This document shows positions 1 through 13,900 of a stretch of DNA of 64,000 bases, one piece after another (within the stretch, counting starts at the first letter, position 1; every line of letters starts with the position of its first letter). This DNA is from Lagopus muta (taxonomy: Eukaryota; Chordata; Aves; Galliformes; Phasianidae). The DNA lies in NCBI RefSeq assembly GCF_023343835.1, contig NC_064444.1, positions 14,855,219 to 14,919,218 of the forward strand, given 5' to 3'. The notes beneath the pieces are model-generated. The model ran no database searches. It had not been told where the DNA came from and saw only the letters and a list, made by a program, of their open reading frames with translations. Both the position numbers and the translations under genes were made by a program.

Positions 1-3000
1 ATTATCATTGAAGTCAAAGGCCATTCATTTTTGCAGCAATATAAGCTTACGTGTAAGTAGCCAGAATACTCACTGCATGTGAGCTGCACGATAGTTCTTC
101 AGAAATAGACAAACTTCACATTCGCAGTATTTTGGGTGGGGTTTTTTTTTTTTTTGTTTCTTTGTTAATGCTTCTTCATTTGCTGCTGTTGTTTTTTCCC
201 ATTTTTTCCTTTTTTTTTTTTTTTCCTCTTTTTCTTTTGTAGTAGAAGCACAGTTGACATTTTTCCAATAGTTTTTCAAGGAAAGCACAGTTCTTGCAGC
301 TTTAGTGCAGAAATCATTTGGCATTCAACAAGAATGCTGGTTTGTCTAAACAGAACAGAGATTATTTTCCAAATCTAAAAAAAAAACAAAACATTAAATA
401 ACTCATAGTTAGATTGCATGCAAGACCTGTCTTGCACTGTTGCAGTTATTGATGTTGGATTACTGGAGTAATACATATTTTGATACAGGGAATGGGTATG
501 GGCAGAGTTTCCAGGCTTAGATTCTTGTTTCTTACAGCTCATGGAAGAAAGTTTCTCTGTAAATCTAAATTCCATTTGTTAAGCATTAATGAAAGAATGG
601 CAAGAAGAACGTAATTTCAATGCAAGTATGGTCTTGTTCAGTTTATCTTGTTTATCTTAGTCTTCAAATAATCTAACACAACAAAACCAGGAATAAACCA
701 CAGTAAAACCAGAAAATATGTTACAATTACAAATCTAAAGAAAAATATCCAAGCAAACCAAATTGTCAGCAAAATCAGCTAGTTTCTGTCAGCTGACTAA
801 CAGGCAACATCTTTAGAAAGGAAGCTTTAATATCTCTAAAGCCTATGGATTCAAGATTTACTGTGAGTTTGGTGCTCAAAAAATTAAGACCCAGGTCTTT
901 ACTTTATATGCGACTTTCACAGTTTTGTCCTGTGAGTCAAGATTACATTGCAACATGAAAAAACAACCCTAAAAATAAAAAAAATCAAATAATTTGCTTG
1001 TATAATTACTTTGATTAAATCCACAAAGTTACCCCAGCCCAAATGAAAAGATGCATAGATAATCTAAAAATTTGCCAAAAATAGTGGAAAAAAACGAACA
1101 CAGCATAATACGTTGAAAGCAATTTTTATCACAAGCAGAAACATCAATGTGGATTTATATTCTGCAATTAGTTTCATACCTGCATATACACACATCCAAT
1201 TTAATATTAGCTGAAGGACCTGTACTTAGTCCAATTACCAAAAACTGCATAACCACAGTAGTGTTAAGAATCTCTTATTAAAAAATGGATCGTGTTATAA
1301 AATACACTGGGAAAAACTGATGGAGGATTCATTACCATCACCTACATTAAATCTAACCCATACGTAATACATTTCTCTGGCTTCAAAAGATGCAACACGA
1401 AGCTTATTGCATTACTGTTAAGTCCTAAATTATTTCTCAGTTATGATAGAAAACAAGAAAATGAAATTCAACAGCTCATTCTTAGTCTTGATATTTTTTT
1501 GTGACCTCCTGGGTTACAACACTGTATTATTATGCCTTGAATCAATAAAGAACATTTTAAAACAATATTATTAACATAAATACTGATCTTCAGTTGTAGA
1601 GGTTCTATCATAAGCAAGTTATTACTGTCATTTTGTTGTTGTTAGGTTATATTTACTCTTATAAGCCTATAATTTGATAAACTGAGATTTACTATACAGC
1701 AAAATTGATGCACAGATGTTACCTTGTTTCGTGATGTACTTGCTTTTATAATGTTCACCCTTAGGTTATAGGTTGCAACAGGTTAAAAGCAACATTAAAA
1801 AGAGAAATTTTGAGCTAAATTTAAGTTTACATCTCACATACCTTGGACATCATGAGAACAGAGGAATGGGAAGATGCCAGCAAAGCTAAAAGATGTAACA
1901 GGTAAAGGCAAACGGTACAAAACCACAAAACAGAGATTATCTAACCCTGCCCATATCAGTTTATAAAGGAACACTGTTGGCATCTTTACTCAACTTACAC
2001 TTCAAAATAAATAAATATGTGGTACAAAAGTATTTTAATTAAATAGCATTTTAAAATACGGCAGTACCCAGCATCAATCAGGTTTCTTAAAATACAAAAA
2101 GGAATGTGTTCATTAACAATTTGCACACATTAAAAAAAAAAGATTTTTTTTTTTTGCATTAGTCATATATACAGATATATTTTTTTCTGCAAGCCATTCA
2201 TAGCTAAAATCTGAGCAGTACTTGATTACATCAGCTTCCCCTGTACAGCACAGAACGTGGCCTTGAGGTGTAAGAGCATGTTGGAAATACAGACTACTTA
2301 ACACAAAAACAAAACTTTCTCGTAAGCTCACGTGCTTATGTCACATAAGATAATACAATCCACCTGTTGGATAGATGCTCACTGAATATATCTTGCTTAG
2401 TAATAAACATGAATAGAAATAAATTTAAAGAAAAAAAAAAACAAAATAAAAAACAAACTTAAAAACCCAGATAATAGTGAGCTTTACCAAGAAACATGCT
2501 TAGGAATCTGAGGCAAATTATACTTGTTAATGTTGGAGTCACTGAGAACAGTTAACACAATGTCACCAAATGTCAACTGGAGTATTTTGCAGTAACTTAC
2601 CAAAGAGGTCTGTGTTTAATGAATATACGAATGCTTGATTTCTCAGTTTTCAGCTTCAGATGGTGAAGATTAAATGCTAAGGGTGTTACTGTAAACGTTT
2701 AAGTGAGATGAACATCACTGATTTTCTAATTTTACCACATGGTTTGTTTCAGAAGAAAACAAGCACCACTTACATCGCTCTCCTGCAAGTCAGTAAACAG
2801 GCACACACAAAAAAAACTCAAGACAATTTGCTTCTTTGTTTACGTGCAGGATATTTAGTTTGGTTTGCAAAGTATGAGAAGAATAATAAGAACCTCCTGG
2901 CAGAATACCACAACTAAATTTCTAAAAAGCCACTCAGTTAATCTCGGTGTTGAATCTAGCTGTTTCGAATTACTGTGATGTATAGTAACAGTCTTATTGA

Positions 3001-4660
3001 CAATATAGATGTACAGAGCCAAAAAAAGCTAGAAATAGTGGCCAAAAATGATGAACTAACAGCCAGCCCAAATGACAACAAACATATGGCCATTAACCAA
3101 AGAATGGAGGGGTTTAGGAATGCAGCTGTCTGTGGTCTCCCAAAAGCTCCAGAGGAATGAAATACTGCAAGGATTGGCAAAGTCTGGATGAGAAGTACTA
3201 CTCCTGAAGATAGTAGGTCCTAAAATGGAGTCAACCATCAGTTCACGGTGGAATTTAGAGATTTCTGTGGTCAGAGAATATTCATTCCAATGGCCTCATA
3301 ATGTACATCAACAAATTAATATTGTATGGATGTCATTTCAAAGCCTACTGAAGATGAAGAGCCATTACTGAAGCCATTAGAGCACAGATGGTTCAAACTA
3401 TATGCAGATATTCATACTTGCATTTCTGCATTATAGCTGCTTTTTTTTTCCCCTCCTGTTGAACTGTAATGAATTGTCTCATAATCTATTCCATCTTCTT
3501 GCCATTAGCAGGCTTTGAATGTTCACAAATAGGAGCAAAGAACTCATTTTCCAGAGCTTTAATCACACAAAGAGGGAATGCCTAATTCTCTAAATGAAAT
3601 GGTCTGTGATCACTGAAGCAGAGATTTAATATATCACGGCAAATTAGGTAGATTTTAATAAATTACTTATCTCCCTGAATACTTTACATATGCTTATGAA
3701 GAAACATAGCCTGTTTGCAAACAGTGGAAATCCACAGCACATAAAATCCTTTGAAGAAAATGACAAATAAAAAAGTAAATTAAAAAATGAAATGTATTAT
3801 ATCCTCGTTCTCAAGAGACAATCCTTTTGCAGCACTGGTTCACAGCTCCATTAAAAATATCAATTAAATCCTTCAATGAGATTGGTTAAAAGCTAGAAAA
3901 TTAACTTTCCAAGATAGACACTGGTTATTCAGATACAACAATTCATTCCATGTCTGATAGAAGTTCTGAAAGTGATAGAAAACAAATGAAATCACAGTTG
4001 CTTGTCCCTACAGCTCAAACTAGGTGAAGCAAAATCTGATGCTTTATGGCTTCTTTTTGTGCTTTGACAGATGTTGGCTGAAAGTAAATCTTTTACTGTA
4101 TAGAAAAATTATTGTGCCTGCCCTCCCCCTACTTCAAATCATGATAATCATAAACAGCTGATTATAATGTTAGCGGAAGGGCAAAAGTTAGTGAAAAAAA
4201 GGTTGCTGTAATTTAATAAGTCTTCCAACTAGCTTCATTTTTTATATTTAATTGATAGGAACTGTATGCATCAAAGAAAACACATACTGAGATTTAATGT
4301 GCATAAAATGGATATTAGCATTTTAAAGAGGCAGATTAACACATTAATCCAAGTAATTTTCATATATTGCTTTTAATAAAATCTTCACAGTATAAAATTC
4401 TTAATGAGGCTAATCACAGGCATTCCATTTAGCGGGGTGATTAGGGATAACATAAAAGTATTTTTAATCAGTTTTCTAAGGCTTATGGGTTTTTTTTTAT
4501 TAAAAATTAAAAATTTGACTTGCATTTTTATTACTGTTTTATGTAGGAAAAAATGTTGAAAATGCAAATAAAGCACATCATTCAATCATGTAGGTATTAA
4601 TTATTCACAAGGCGCTGTCCACTGTGGGGAGATACTCAGCCTTAGGGGGGAAATATAAAA
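1..4660. other. Intergenic DNA downstream of RPGRIP1L
   Basis: AT-rich sequence without a convincing exon, conserved peptide or RNA gene. Lysine-rich and short frames at 70-324 and elsewhere come from homopolymer tracts. In vertebrates the next gene on this side is AKTIP, but no AKTIP-like coding sequence is seen here. Confidence 0.7.
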
Positions 4661-4667
4661 ACAAACA

Positions 4668-4830
4668 GACCGAAAAGTTTTGTAAACTTTATTATTATAA
4701 ATTAAGAGTTCTTTTTGTATAAATTATACATTAAATATATTCTAAGAATTGTGAAGATCTCATCTTTGAACACTGTCAAGTATGTATTTGCAGAAGAAAC
4801 TTCTGTAGGCAAACTTCCCTTCCATGCCTC
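4668..4830 (-). other. RPGRIP1L: RPGRIP1L 3' UTR
   Basis: This is the stretch from the stop codon to a likely cleavage site about 15-25 nt past the AATAAA hexamer. The 3' UTR would be only about 160 nt long. The cleavage point is inferred, and longer alternative ends in the AT-rich flank are possible. Confidence 0.6.
4688..4693 (-). terminator. Polyadenylation signal AATAAA for RPGRIP1L
   Basis: The minus strand has AATAAA here, 138 nt past the stop codon, within AT-rich sequence. It is the first canonical hexamer after the stop. Confidence 0.65.
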
Positions 4831-4934
4831 CTAGTCATCTTCGCATTCCTCGTAGACTGAACGCAGTGCATGGAGGGCTTCCACTGTTACTTTAAGCTTA
4901 CCAATTATTGCACTATCATCCTGCGAATCAAAAA
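4831..4934 (-). CDS. RPGRIP1L: RPGRIP1L last coding exon 24 (residues 1250-1283, stop codon)
   Basis: It encodes [20 protein letters not shown] and then [13 protein letters not shown] followed by TAG at 4831-4833. It aligns with human [25 protein letters not shown] but ends about three residues earlier. The acceptor is CTTTCTAG. The T-rich start completes a GTT valine codon from the previous exon. Confidence 0.95.
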
Positions 4935-7900
4935 CTAGAAAGGAAACATCAGAAAACAGCATTAGTAAATTAATCTAAGGCTTTGGTTTTGTTCCGATAA
5001 TTTTGCTTAGGATTTGGATAGATTAAATGGCACCTAGCATGTGCTGAAAGAACAAAAAAATAGCTTCCAGTTCTGGCACTCAGCCCTATAGGATTTATAA
5101 AGAAAGCTCTCAGCCAACTTTCTCATTAGAAGTAGGACCTAGTACTCAGCCTACTGGAACCTGTGCACCCTAAGAACTACAAAGTTCTTCAAACAAAAGC
5201 ATTTCCATTGGAATTAATTTTCAAGTAAAGAGAACTTCCTGTATGAAAACTGCTTATGCAAATTGTTTATTTTCCATAATTCACAAATACAGATACTCAG
5301 ATATCAGAATGCAAGCTATTAGAGACATACCCATGTATGTAAATACCACTGAAATGTAAAAAACATGCAGATGGATGTATTTTGTACAGCAAGTATATAC
5401 ATTATACAGTGCCTAGATGACCAGGACAAATCAGTTTGGGGAGCTATCGGTACTTAAATGGTAAACTGCTACTTTCCATCTGGTGCAGTGTAGGCTTCTG
5501 TGTGCTGTAAAATAGCAAAGAGTAGACAAGGATGGTGTTTATCCAATATACCTTCATCTTTGTGCATGTGTATTTTAAAGCAGTATTTAAAATTTTTATT
5601 TTACAGAAATTAGCTAATGTGATTTACAATTGCACTCTTCTACAGTATCTACATAAGCCCTGAGGGCCACATTCTCTGCTGCTTTGATTAAAAACATGCT
5701 AACAGTCAAGAATGAGGTTACTTCCCATTCCTGCATAAAAAGTAATGAGGCTGTCTAACATGACTCTAGGAGGAATTGGACTTAAACCAAATAATCTTGA
5801 CAGCACATCTCCTCAAAGCTATGTGTACAGCAAAGAAACAGCAAGGTTATGTATTTACTAAAAAGATTGGGATAAATACTTGGGGAACACGCAGTGATAC
5901 CGTGTGCTACAATGCCCAGGCTGCTGGGACAGCCAGAGTTAAGTTCAGGGAAAGAAAAACAAAGGATAAATGTTCCATCATTTACCTTGCTGACACAGCT
6001 ATTAGAGGACAGACTGGATGCTATTCTTAGAGATGCAAACAAATTTTATGTATCTTTGGACAAAATGCCAATCTGAAGAGGAAATTTCAGTGGAAATCAT
6101 TCTTTTCACTTATAAGAATAGTAGGGTAACTGATTGAAAATAGAAAATATTAATTAATTTCCCTCAGTTTTAATATTGTCACGTTATCCCCAAGACATAC
6201 TATCATATGCCGTAGTATATGCTCATTTTCATCCAGTCCTCAAAAAGTATAAAAGAAGTTTAGAGCATCTAACTTTTAAAAGAAGGATTAGAATGACAGT
6301 GTCACATTGCCACTGGCAACAGCATTACCGTAAATCCATATGAAAAAGATACTAACTGTCAAGGGTGTGTTTTAACTATCAAGAGACACTAGAAATCTCC
6401 CTCTTGGAATAATCCAAACTTTTTATGGTGAAAAAGAAGCCAATATATTTTTTTATTTTTTAGAAAATCCAATCCATTAGATAAACTTTATAAGCTTCAG
6501 TAGTGTTTTACTACGAAACAAATTAGTATCTGCAGGGATGGGGAGATAAGAGCAAGAATAATTGCATTTGTATACAGTACTATTGCTTTCACAAATATGA
6601 TATACATAAAGTTAAACAAAATAGTTTGAATACCTTATGACTGTAGGAAATATTCCTCTCAACAGTGAAGTAGCTGGCATTACATAATAATGATTACCTA
6701 AGACAACTAATACTAGTGTTCTTCTTATTCTAATAATTATCTCAGATGATAATTGAGAGTTTTAAGAGTTTTGTAAAAGATGTTTTTCAACACAACAAAA
6801 TAACTTTTATGTCACTATTAAATCTTATCAAACAGGAATGGTGACAAAATGACGATAAAATCCACAACAAAGGCAAGTTTCCAATGAGAGACTATGAAAC
6901 ACCTTTTTGGAAGAGATACAATGCCTGTATAACTACTTGGAGAAAAATGACTGGTGGAAAAAGAATTAAGAGGTTCAGTCACAGAAAGAACTGCATCAAA
7001 TCTGTGTATTATTTTTCCAGGATATGACAATTTAATTCTTCATAGAATTCTTATTGTGCTCCTTGAACTTTGATAAATACTTTTGGTATTTTAGTAATTG
7101 CACAGATGCAAATCATGCATGATAATAGGAATGGATAAGAAACTATTTCTTTCCCTCACTAATCAGCCCATCATTCGAGGTATGGTAATCAGACGTACGA
7201 GTGTAGAAGAATTAGTGCAGCTTCTGACCAGGACTAACAGTTCTTGTTGTTAAGAGTGATTTGCAAGCACAGGCACACTACTGGTAATCATGCTGCTCAC
7301 TTACCTTTATAGGAGATTAACTGTTAACAGATACACTCCCAGCTTATTCTTTACTTAGCTTTACATATTGGAGAATGAGAATGGAGTGGAGCAGGTAATG
7401 ACAAAAACAACAGATAGTCCTGTTCCTGCTACCCTGGAGATCAGAAAGGGCCAAACCAGACACCTTGCTATAAAAAGACCAAATAACCTTCTCTGCTTCA
7501 TAAACCTGTTATCATAAGACACAGGAAACAGAAGGTTCCACATCTACTCACCTCATCTTGCTTTAATAAGTCACAGTGAAAGTTCAGTCAGTCTGTTACA
7601 GAAGAAATCTTACTTTAAACTGTTAGACCTAAACCAAAGCCACTGGTATTTCATTTTGACCAGAGACATGTTTTATACAGAGAATGCAAACTTAAGGTAA
7701 ATCTGTAGATTACAGAATTACTTTAAGCACAATACAGAAATTAGCAATGCAGTATTTGTTAACACAAATTTTAATAACAAAGTTATATATATCTACAGTC
7801 TTTTTGAATGAAGCATACTGTACAAAATAGAGTCATAGTAAGCAGGCATGTCCTTAAAGTTCTTAGGTTTTATCAACTGATTATTCTGAGCTGAGTATGC

Positions 7901-10900
7901 TATTTTTCACTTCCTTTTCTTTTTTCCTTCAATTTGCATTCTAAGTAATAACAAAATGACACAGCTTTGAAAATTTTGTAAACTAATCGGGAGATCTCTA
8001 GTCGATATTAAGAAATTTCTTATTCAGACAACGTCAAACAGCTACTTAGACAATACTGCTTGAATTTCTTATGCAAAGAAGAAATTCAAGTAACTGCTGG
8101 TTTCAGTAAGGTAACAGTAAAATAGCCTCTAGAACTCACCAAAAATATCTTGCTCGATGACATCCCTTCCTTTCTGAAATATCTCTCTCAAGCTGACATA
8201 AGCAAAACCGATATCTTCACATTCAAGATCCTGTTTGTCTTCTGGGGGATCACTGACCACTGTAAACAGTAGGCTAAGCAAAAAAAGAAAGGGAAAAAAA
8301 AAAAAAAAAAAAAAAGGATTTTTACCTTCAAAAGGGCTTAAAATCAACTCAAAAACATATGAAGAAGGCAAAAAGGCTCTACATTACCAGTTAAGCATAA
8401 ACCAGATCTCTCTATTAATGATGTGCAATGTTTTCAACAAAAACAATAGTTTGAGAGACCCTTCCTGTCACATTATCCCTCCCTCTTTACCATTATTTAG
8501 CAGTAGTAGTAGAAGTCACTTCGTTTCTTTGCACTTCTTCCCAAAACCAAGTTTATACCTACGTACTTTCAGGTATTTCAGAAAATTAATTTACACAACA
8601 TTTAAAAGTAGTAAGGGGTATTTTTGTTTCTTTTCATTTTTCACACCACTGTCCAACACCATTCAAGCTGTCTGATGTGAAGAACTAAAAACAACCGAAT
8701 GGCAATAATACTTAGTTTAGATTAAATGTCATTTATGTTGCATTGGCTAAAATCTTTGATAGCAAAGCTTGTAAGAGAAGTTCCACTACTTCGGTTCAGT
8801 CAGGCCACGCTTAATGAAAGTGTCTGGGCTTGGATGTATGTATTGCTTGTTATGAAGTAAAACTTTTCAGCTGTCCCCAGTTACAGTTCTTTTGTTTGCA
8901 AAGTAGTCTTGGAACTTGTTAACTGGATTCTTCTTGTAATGGTCAAAACCAGACGTGCTCCAGAAGTAGCCCTGCAGCATTCTGCTGCAAAAAGACAGTC
9001 AGTCAATAGGATCAGCTAGGAGTATTATGAATTATGAAAATCATCCCAAAATATGTACAGTGAATATCAGACCATTAGGAACAGACACATTGCTCTAGAG
9101 ATTCTCTCCCACTGCCAGATAATACAGACATAGCCTTACTAAGTTCTAATCCATGCGTTTTTTGATTTTATAACAAGTGGTGTGAGACATGAGATTGCAT
9201 GATCACATGTAATGCATCTATTTATGTTCTAATATGGAATTAATCATTACAAGCATCATTTCTAGCTACATTTGTGACAGTGAGTTCACCTGAAAACATA
9301 CTACACAGTTCAATACACTTAATATACTATCACTGCTCCTGTAAGATGGCACAGTACAAACATCAATAAAGTGTCAGGCTAAAGCGCACTGGGGCAGCTT
9401 TCAATGATATTTACATCCTTGATAACTTGGTTTCCTGAACTTTAAAGCTCAAATGTAAAGTTCAGTTCCTGCATCAGCTGAAAAAACTCTGATATTAGTT
9501 TTGTAAGGCCTGTGATAGAAAACGTGTTGAAGATACAATTTGGCCAGGTTTAAAAATGCACAGAACTGAAAAGATTTGGTGTATAACAATCCTTTCATAA
9601 ATTTTGTTGCTTGGTGGTACTCTTGCTAGGCTGAAGTAGGGAACTAGTCCAGTGATGGACTTCTTGCCTTGCTATCTAGTCAGCACAGAACCTTCACACA
9701 GTGAGAACAAATAAAACAACCTATGTATGTAACATTACTATGATAGTGACAATAAAAGATGAATGCTTCTTTTCTGGAAAAAGAGTTTTCTGCTGTTGTT
9801 GTACCTTAATTCATAAACAAAAACAGTCTGAACTTTTCAACTCAATCAATCTACATTAGATTTGGTAAATAAAAGACACTGCAGTATTTATAGGTGAAAT
9901 TGTAGCCTAAAAGACTAATTAGTTTTCTTCACTGAATTATTTCCAAGGGGACAAAAAAAAGAACATTCAGTCCTCTGTTTCATTAAATTCTTAATAGAGC
10001 ACATTATCCACTTTCCTATTCTATATGATAAAACCAGCCTTCTGCTTGCTTATGTCTTTTGCATTTCCAAACTTCAGAATTCTTTTTGTGATATTTTCCA
10101 TTCCCACAAGGATCTTTTCATGGAGTTTCGTGCTCCATTTCAATAAAATCTATTTCCTGTCAAAGTCGTGAAACTTTGCTTTAGAAGGGAAAAAGAATGA
10201 AGAGGGATCACCCTACCCTACTATAAAAATAAATAAAAAGTATTTTAGAGATGGACAACTAACCCTACATTTCAAATAGAATCAACAAATGTTCTCTTCT
10301 GCAAATTAAATTTATATATAATAGCCAACCGTGGAATCAAATTATAAATAGGTTTTTGGAAATTCAAGGGCTAAAGAACACTTTCTAAAGCTTTCAAACT
10401 CTTAATTCTTTAAATTCAGAAAGCAAAAGCTGTACTACTCTGCTATACGCAGTTTTAAAATTCAGTGCTGATGAAATGCTGATGATAGACTCACGCTCTT
10501 GCAAATCAAGATTGTTAACAAAAATCTCAAAACATAGAACTAAACACGTAACACAGCAATAAAAGAGACAGTGATGTCCCACGCCACACAAACCTACTCC
10601 AGGGAAGAAACACGTATCCATCACCACTGCAAGATGTAGGTAACGTTCCCAGCTGAAACAGAATTCTCTCTAGTTCATTAGATATGTCAGTATAGTCAAG
10701 GAACAAGACAAGCCAAAAGGCAAACCTTAAGCGCTCTTTATAAAGACCTTTTATGGAGTTTTTCTGTGCTAATATGTACCTGTCAGTTTTTAGATCTGGC
10801 TTTTGAAGTATAGACTTGAGATACTCTCTTCTTGCGCGATTATTTGCCTTATCCACATGTATCACTGCAAAGCAAATTGGAATTAATATAATTATTTAAG

Positions 10901-13900
10901 ACTATTTTTCATCTTCTACAAGAAAGATCATGAAGAAAAGAACAAAGAAAAACAAACATCTAATTCCCTTGTCTTTCCTAAGGAAAAGCAATAATGCCAG
11001 AATCAAATTTGAAAGGTCATGTGATCTAATGGCATGTCACTGGCAGGTTTATGTGCATACTGTCAAAAAAGATACAAGCAGCATCTAAGCATGCCACATA
11101 GCTGTCATTTTCTGTTAATGGCAATAGCAGTCATGATTTTAAAAGCCAGTGGTCTTTACTGCTTTATATTTGAAGGGATTTACTGTATTTTCTTCCACTG
11201 AGGAACCTAGTGATAATGATAACTTATGGCAGAATGCTTGTCCTTTTTGACAGCCTCAGTAATTTAATCCTCCTTTCCTGCCACAATATTTCAATAAGAG
11301 GAACAACTAGACCAATGGACTGAAGAAAATCCACAGCCTGAGGAGTATGTGTGAACGCTCTGAAAGCCATCCAATGTTTTCCTTTATGAACCAGCATTTC
11401 TTCTTTCCTTTTTTCTTTATTATTTTTTTTATTATTACCATTAATATGACCTACAGCAAAAAATAGACTTGCTTTGGAAAAACAGTAAAATAATAAAAAA
11501 CAGAGCTCTAGGAAATTTTTAGGACTTTTTTGGGCATCTTGTATTAAGAAAGTTGCTCATTTCTTGCACATGCTATCAACCAACAAGTATTACAAGAGCT
11601 TAAACTACTCCAGAAGATTATTAAAAGCCTGTATGAGAAAACTGAAAAATCAGTATTAAAAGAACTAGTAAAGCAGTTGCAAAAATGTTTGAGGACAGAA
11701 GTAGCATGAATGCAGCTCTGAGTCATAAACACAGCTCCTAGGAACTTGGTTTATTTTTTGTTTTTGTTTTTGAAGGCAGCAGGAGTTAGAAATTTGTCTC
11801 TTTTTAAATTCCATAATCTTCACTATTCAAGAGCCTCATTTTCCTCTAGTAACTCTTAAACTACATTTTTTGCTTTAAAAGCAAAACAAGAAAAAAAAAC
11901 CCCAAAAAACCAACCCACCTCTTTTTCCTTCTCCACATCAAATTAAGGTTTATTTCCCTAAATATTTTTATAAAGCTTTAAATTATTTCATGCTCTCGTA
12001 TGTTATCCAAGTAAATTTATTTGTTTAACAAAAGTCAATAATTTTACCAAGGGGCAGAGTAATGGAATATAGATATACAAAATGGAGATAAGAAGGTTCA
12101 TATTAATTCCTTGCAAAGGAATTTATTGAGGGTTATACCCCAATCAAAGAGTTCTTCTAGGAAGCACATCTTATAGAGCCACCAGTTTTCCAGTTTTCTC
12201 CAAAGCTGCTTCTCAACTCTTAGGTAATCATTACTAGAAAGTAGTTACTTAGAGAAAATAGCCAGCACTTGAATCATACAATGAAAGAAATCTACAGTTC
12301 AGCACCTTTTCCCCTACCAGCAGGGAGCAAAGCATTGGTGCTTGGATTCCTAAATTTCTACCCACAACATGGTGAATTTCTTGGACAGGCTAAAAGAAGC
12401 TGTTACTGCCATCTGCTATTCTTCTGGGTAAGCGCATGACTTTCCACACGTGCTAGTGACTCTCATGGCCAAGTACACTTGGGGCCATCACAGGAAACGA
12501 TGGGAGGCAGCAGGGAGACAGATGGACAGCCAAGGAACTTCAAAGGAGCAGCCACATCAACAGATTCTTCCTTTCCCCAGAAGAATTCAAACTGGAATTT
12601 CCTAAGTTTGCTAATCCTGTATCTAAAATAATTTTGAAATGGAAGTCTGTTCACAAATCTAAAGAGTTTGAACTCAGTGGAACTCAGGCTAGCAAGTAAA
12701 ATATTCAACACAAGAACTTTTTCCACATCTGGGGAAAAAAGTGATTAACCATAGCAAAAAGGAACTTACATTTTTACGTGGTGATGAATAACTTGCTTTC
12801 ATACCACCCCATAATACTGCTTGAACTTAGCATTATAAGATTGCTCCAATGCACAGAACATCTTCTGTTTCTATCCAGTTAATTGCAAAAATCATTCAAC
12901 ATTAACTTGTGACAGTTTGCATCTAAAATTATCATTTCTAAGTTCATCCTAAAGAAGCACCACAATCTGAAAAACTACAGCATCCCTGAATCTTACCAAA
13001 AATCACTGCAATTCTAAATAACAACATAGTTGGTTGTGTTAGAGAATACTACTTCCGTAATGCAATTTCTAACAGAGCTAAATGTGCACGTGATGAAGCA
13101 AAGAGTTTATCACAACGATAAAAGAATGCCTCATATTGTGTTGAGCACTAATGGAAAAAAGGAATCATCACTGGGAAGCACGTCTACATTTCTGTTACGA
13201 AACTTTAACGCTCCTTTGGTCTTTTTATACTCGTACTTCAAGGTTGTCCATATAATCACATGTTAACTGAGAAAGCATTTTGATCAATGATTCGATTTTT
13301 GATAAACCTTCTTGTACAAACTGTTACATATGAACCAACAAAAGCAAAATACTTGAGCTGCTCACATAAAAAATAAAAATATTTATAATTAATGATTTTG
13401 GAATACTTACGGATGCACGTATTTTTTCTATGCAAAACCTAGAACACTAACTTTCCTTCTAAGTGCAAAGCACGTTTCTTTCTCCTGATGCAAATCTCAT
13501 TTTTATTAAAGAAAATATTCAATTAATTTCAAATATTCAACATGTTGAGTTCTAACTAGATGTAAGAGAGAACTAAACAAATAAAAGATGCCGTAAAGCT
13601 ACAGTAAACACACACAAATTTCATTTCTGTTATCTTGCTGGCTTTCCAACTGACAACATCAAACAGTAGACTCACCTCCCCTCCCTACCCCCACCACGTG
13701 CAAAGCTAATTTTAAGCAGAAATTGGCAGACTAACATGTAAACAGAACTCCACAAATAACAACCATATTACTACAATACTGTGGAATATAATCCTGGAGA
13801 AACTAAGACCAAAACCACTTTCTGATATTTATTTGTCAGAAAATTTTAAAGTTTAAGCAGTTCTACAATTGCAAATAGAGTAGCAAATGAAAAAGCAGTT

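Noticed and set aside
70-324. Lysine-rich 84-codon minus-strand frame
   Set aside because: Its lysine runs come from T-rich tracts on the plus strand; no match to a known protein.
8235-8675. 146-codon plus-strand open frame
   Set aside because: It starts antisense to coding exon 23 and runs through the A22 tract; an overlap artefact.
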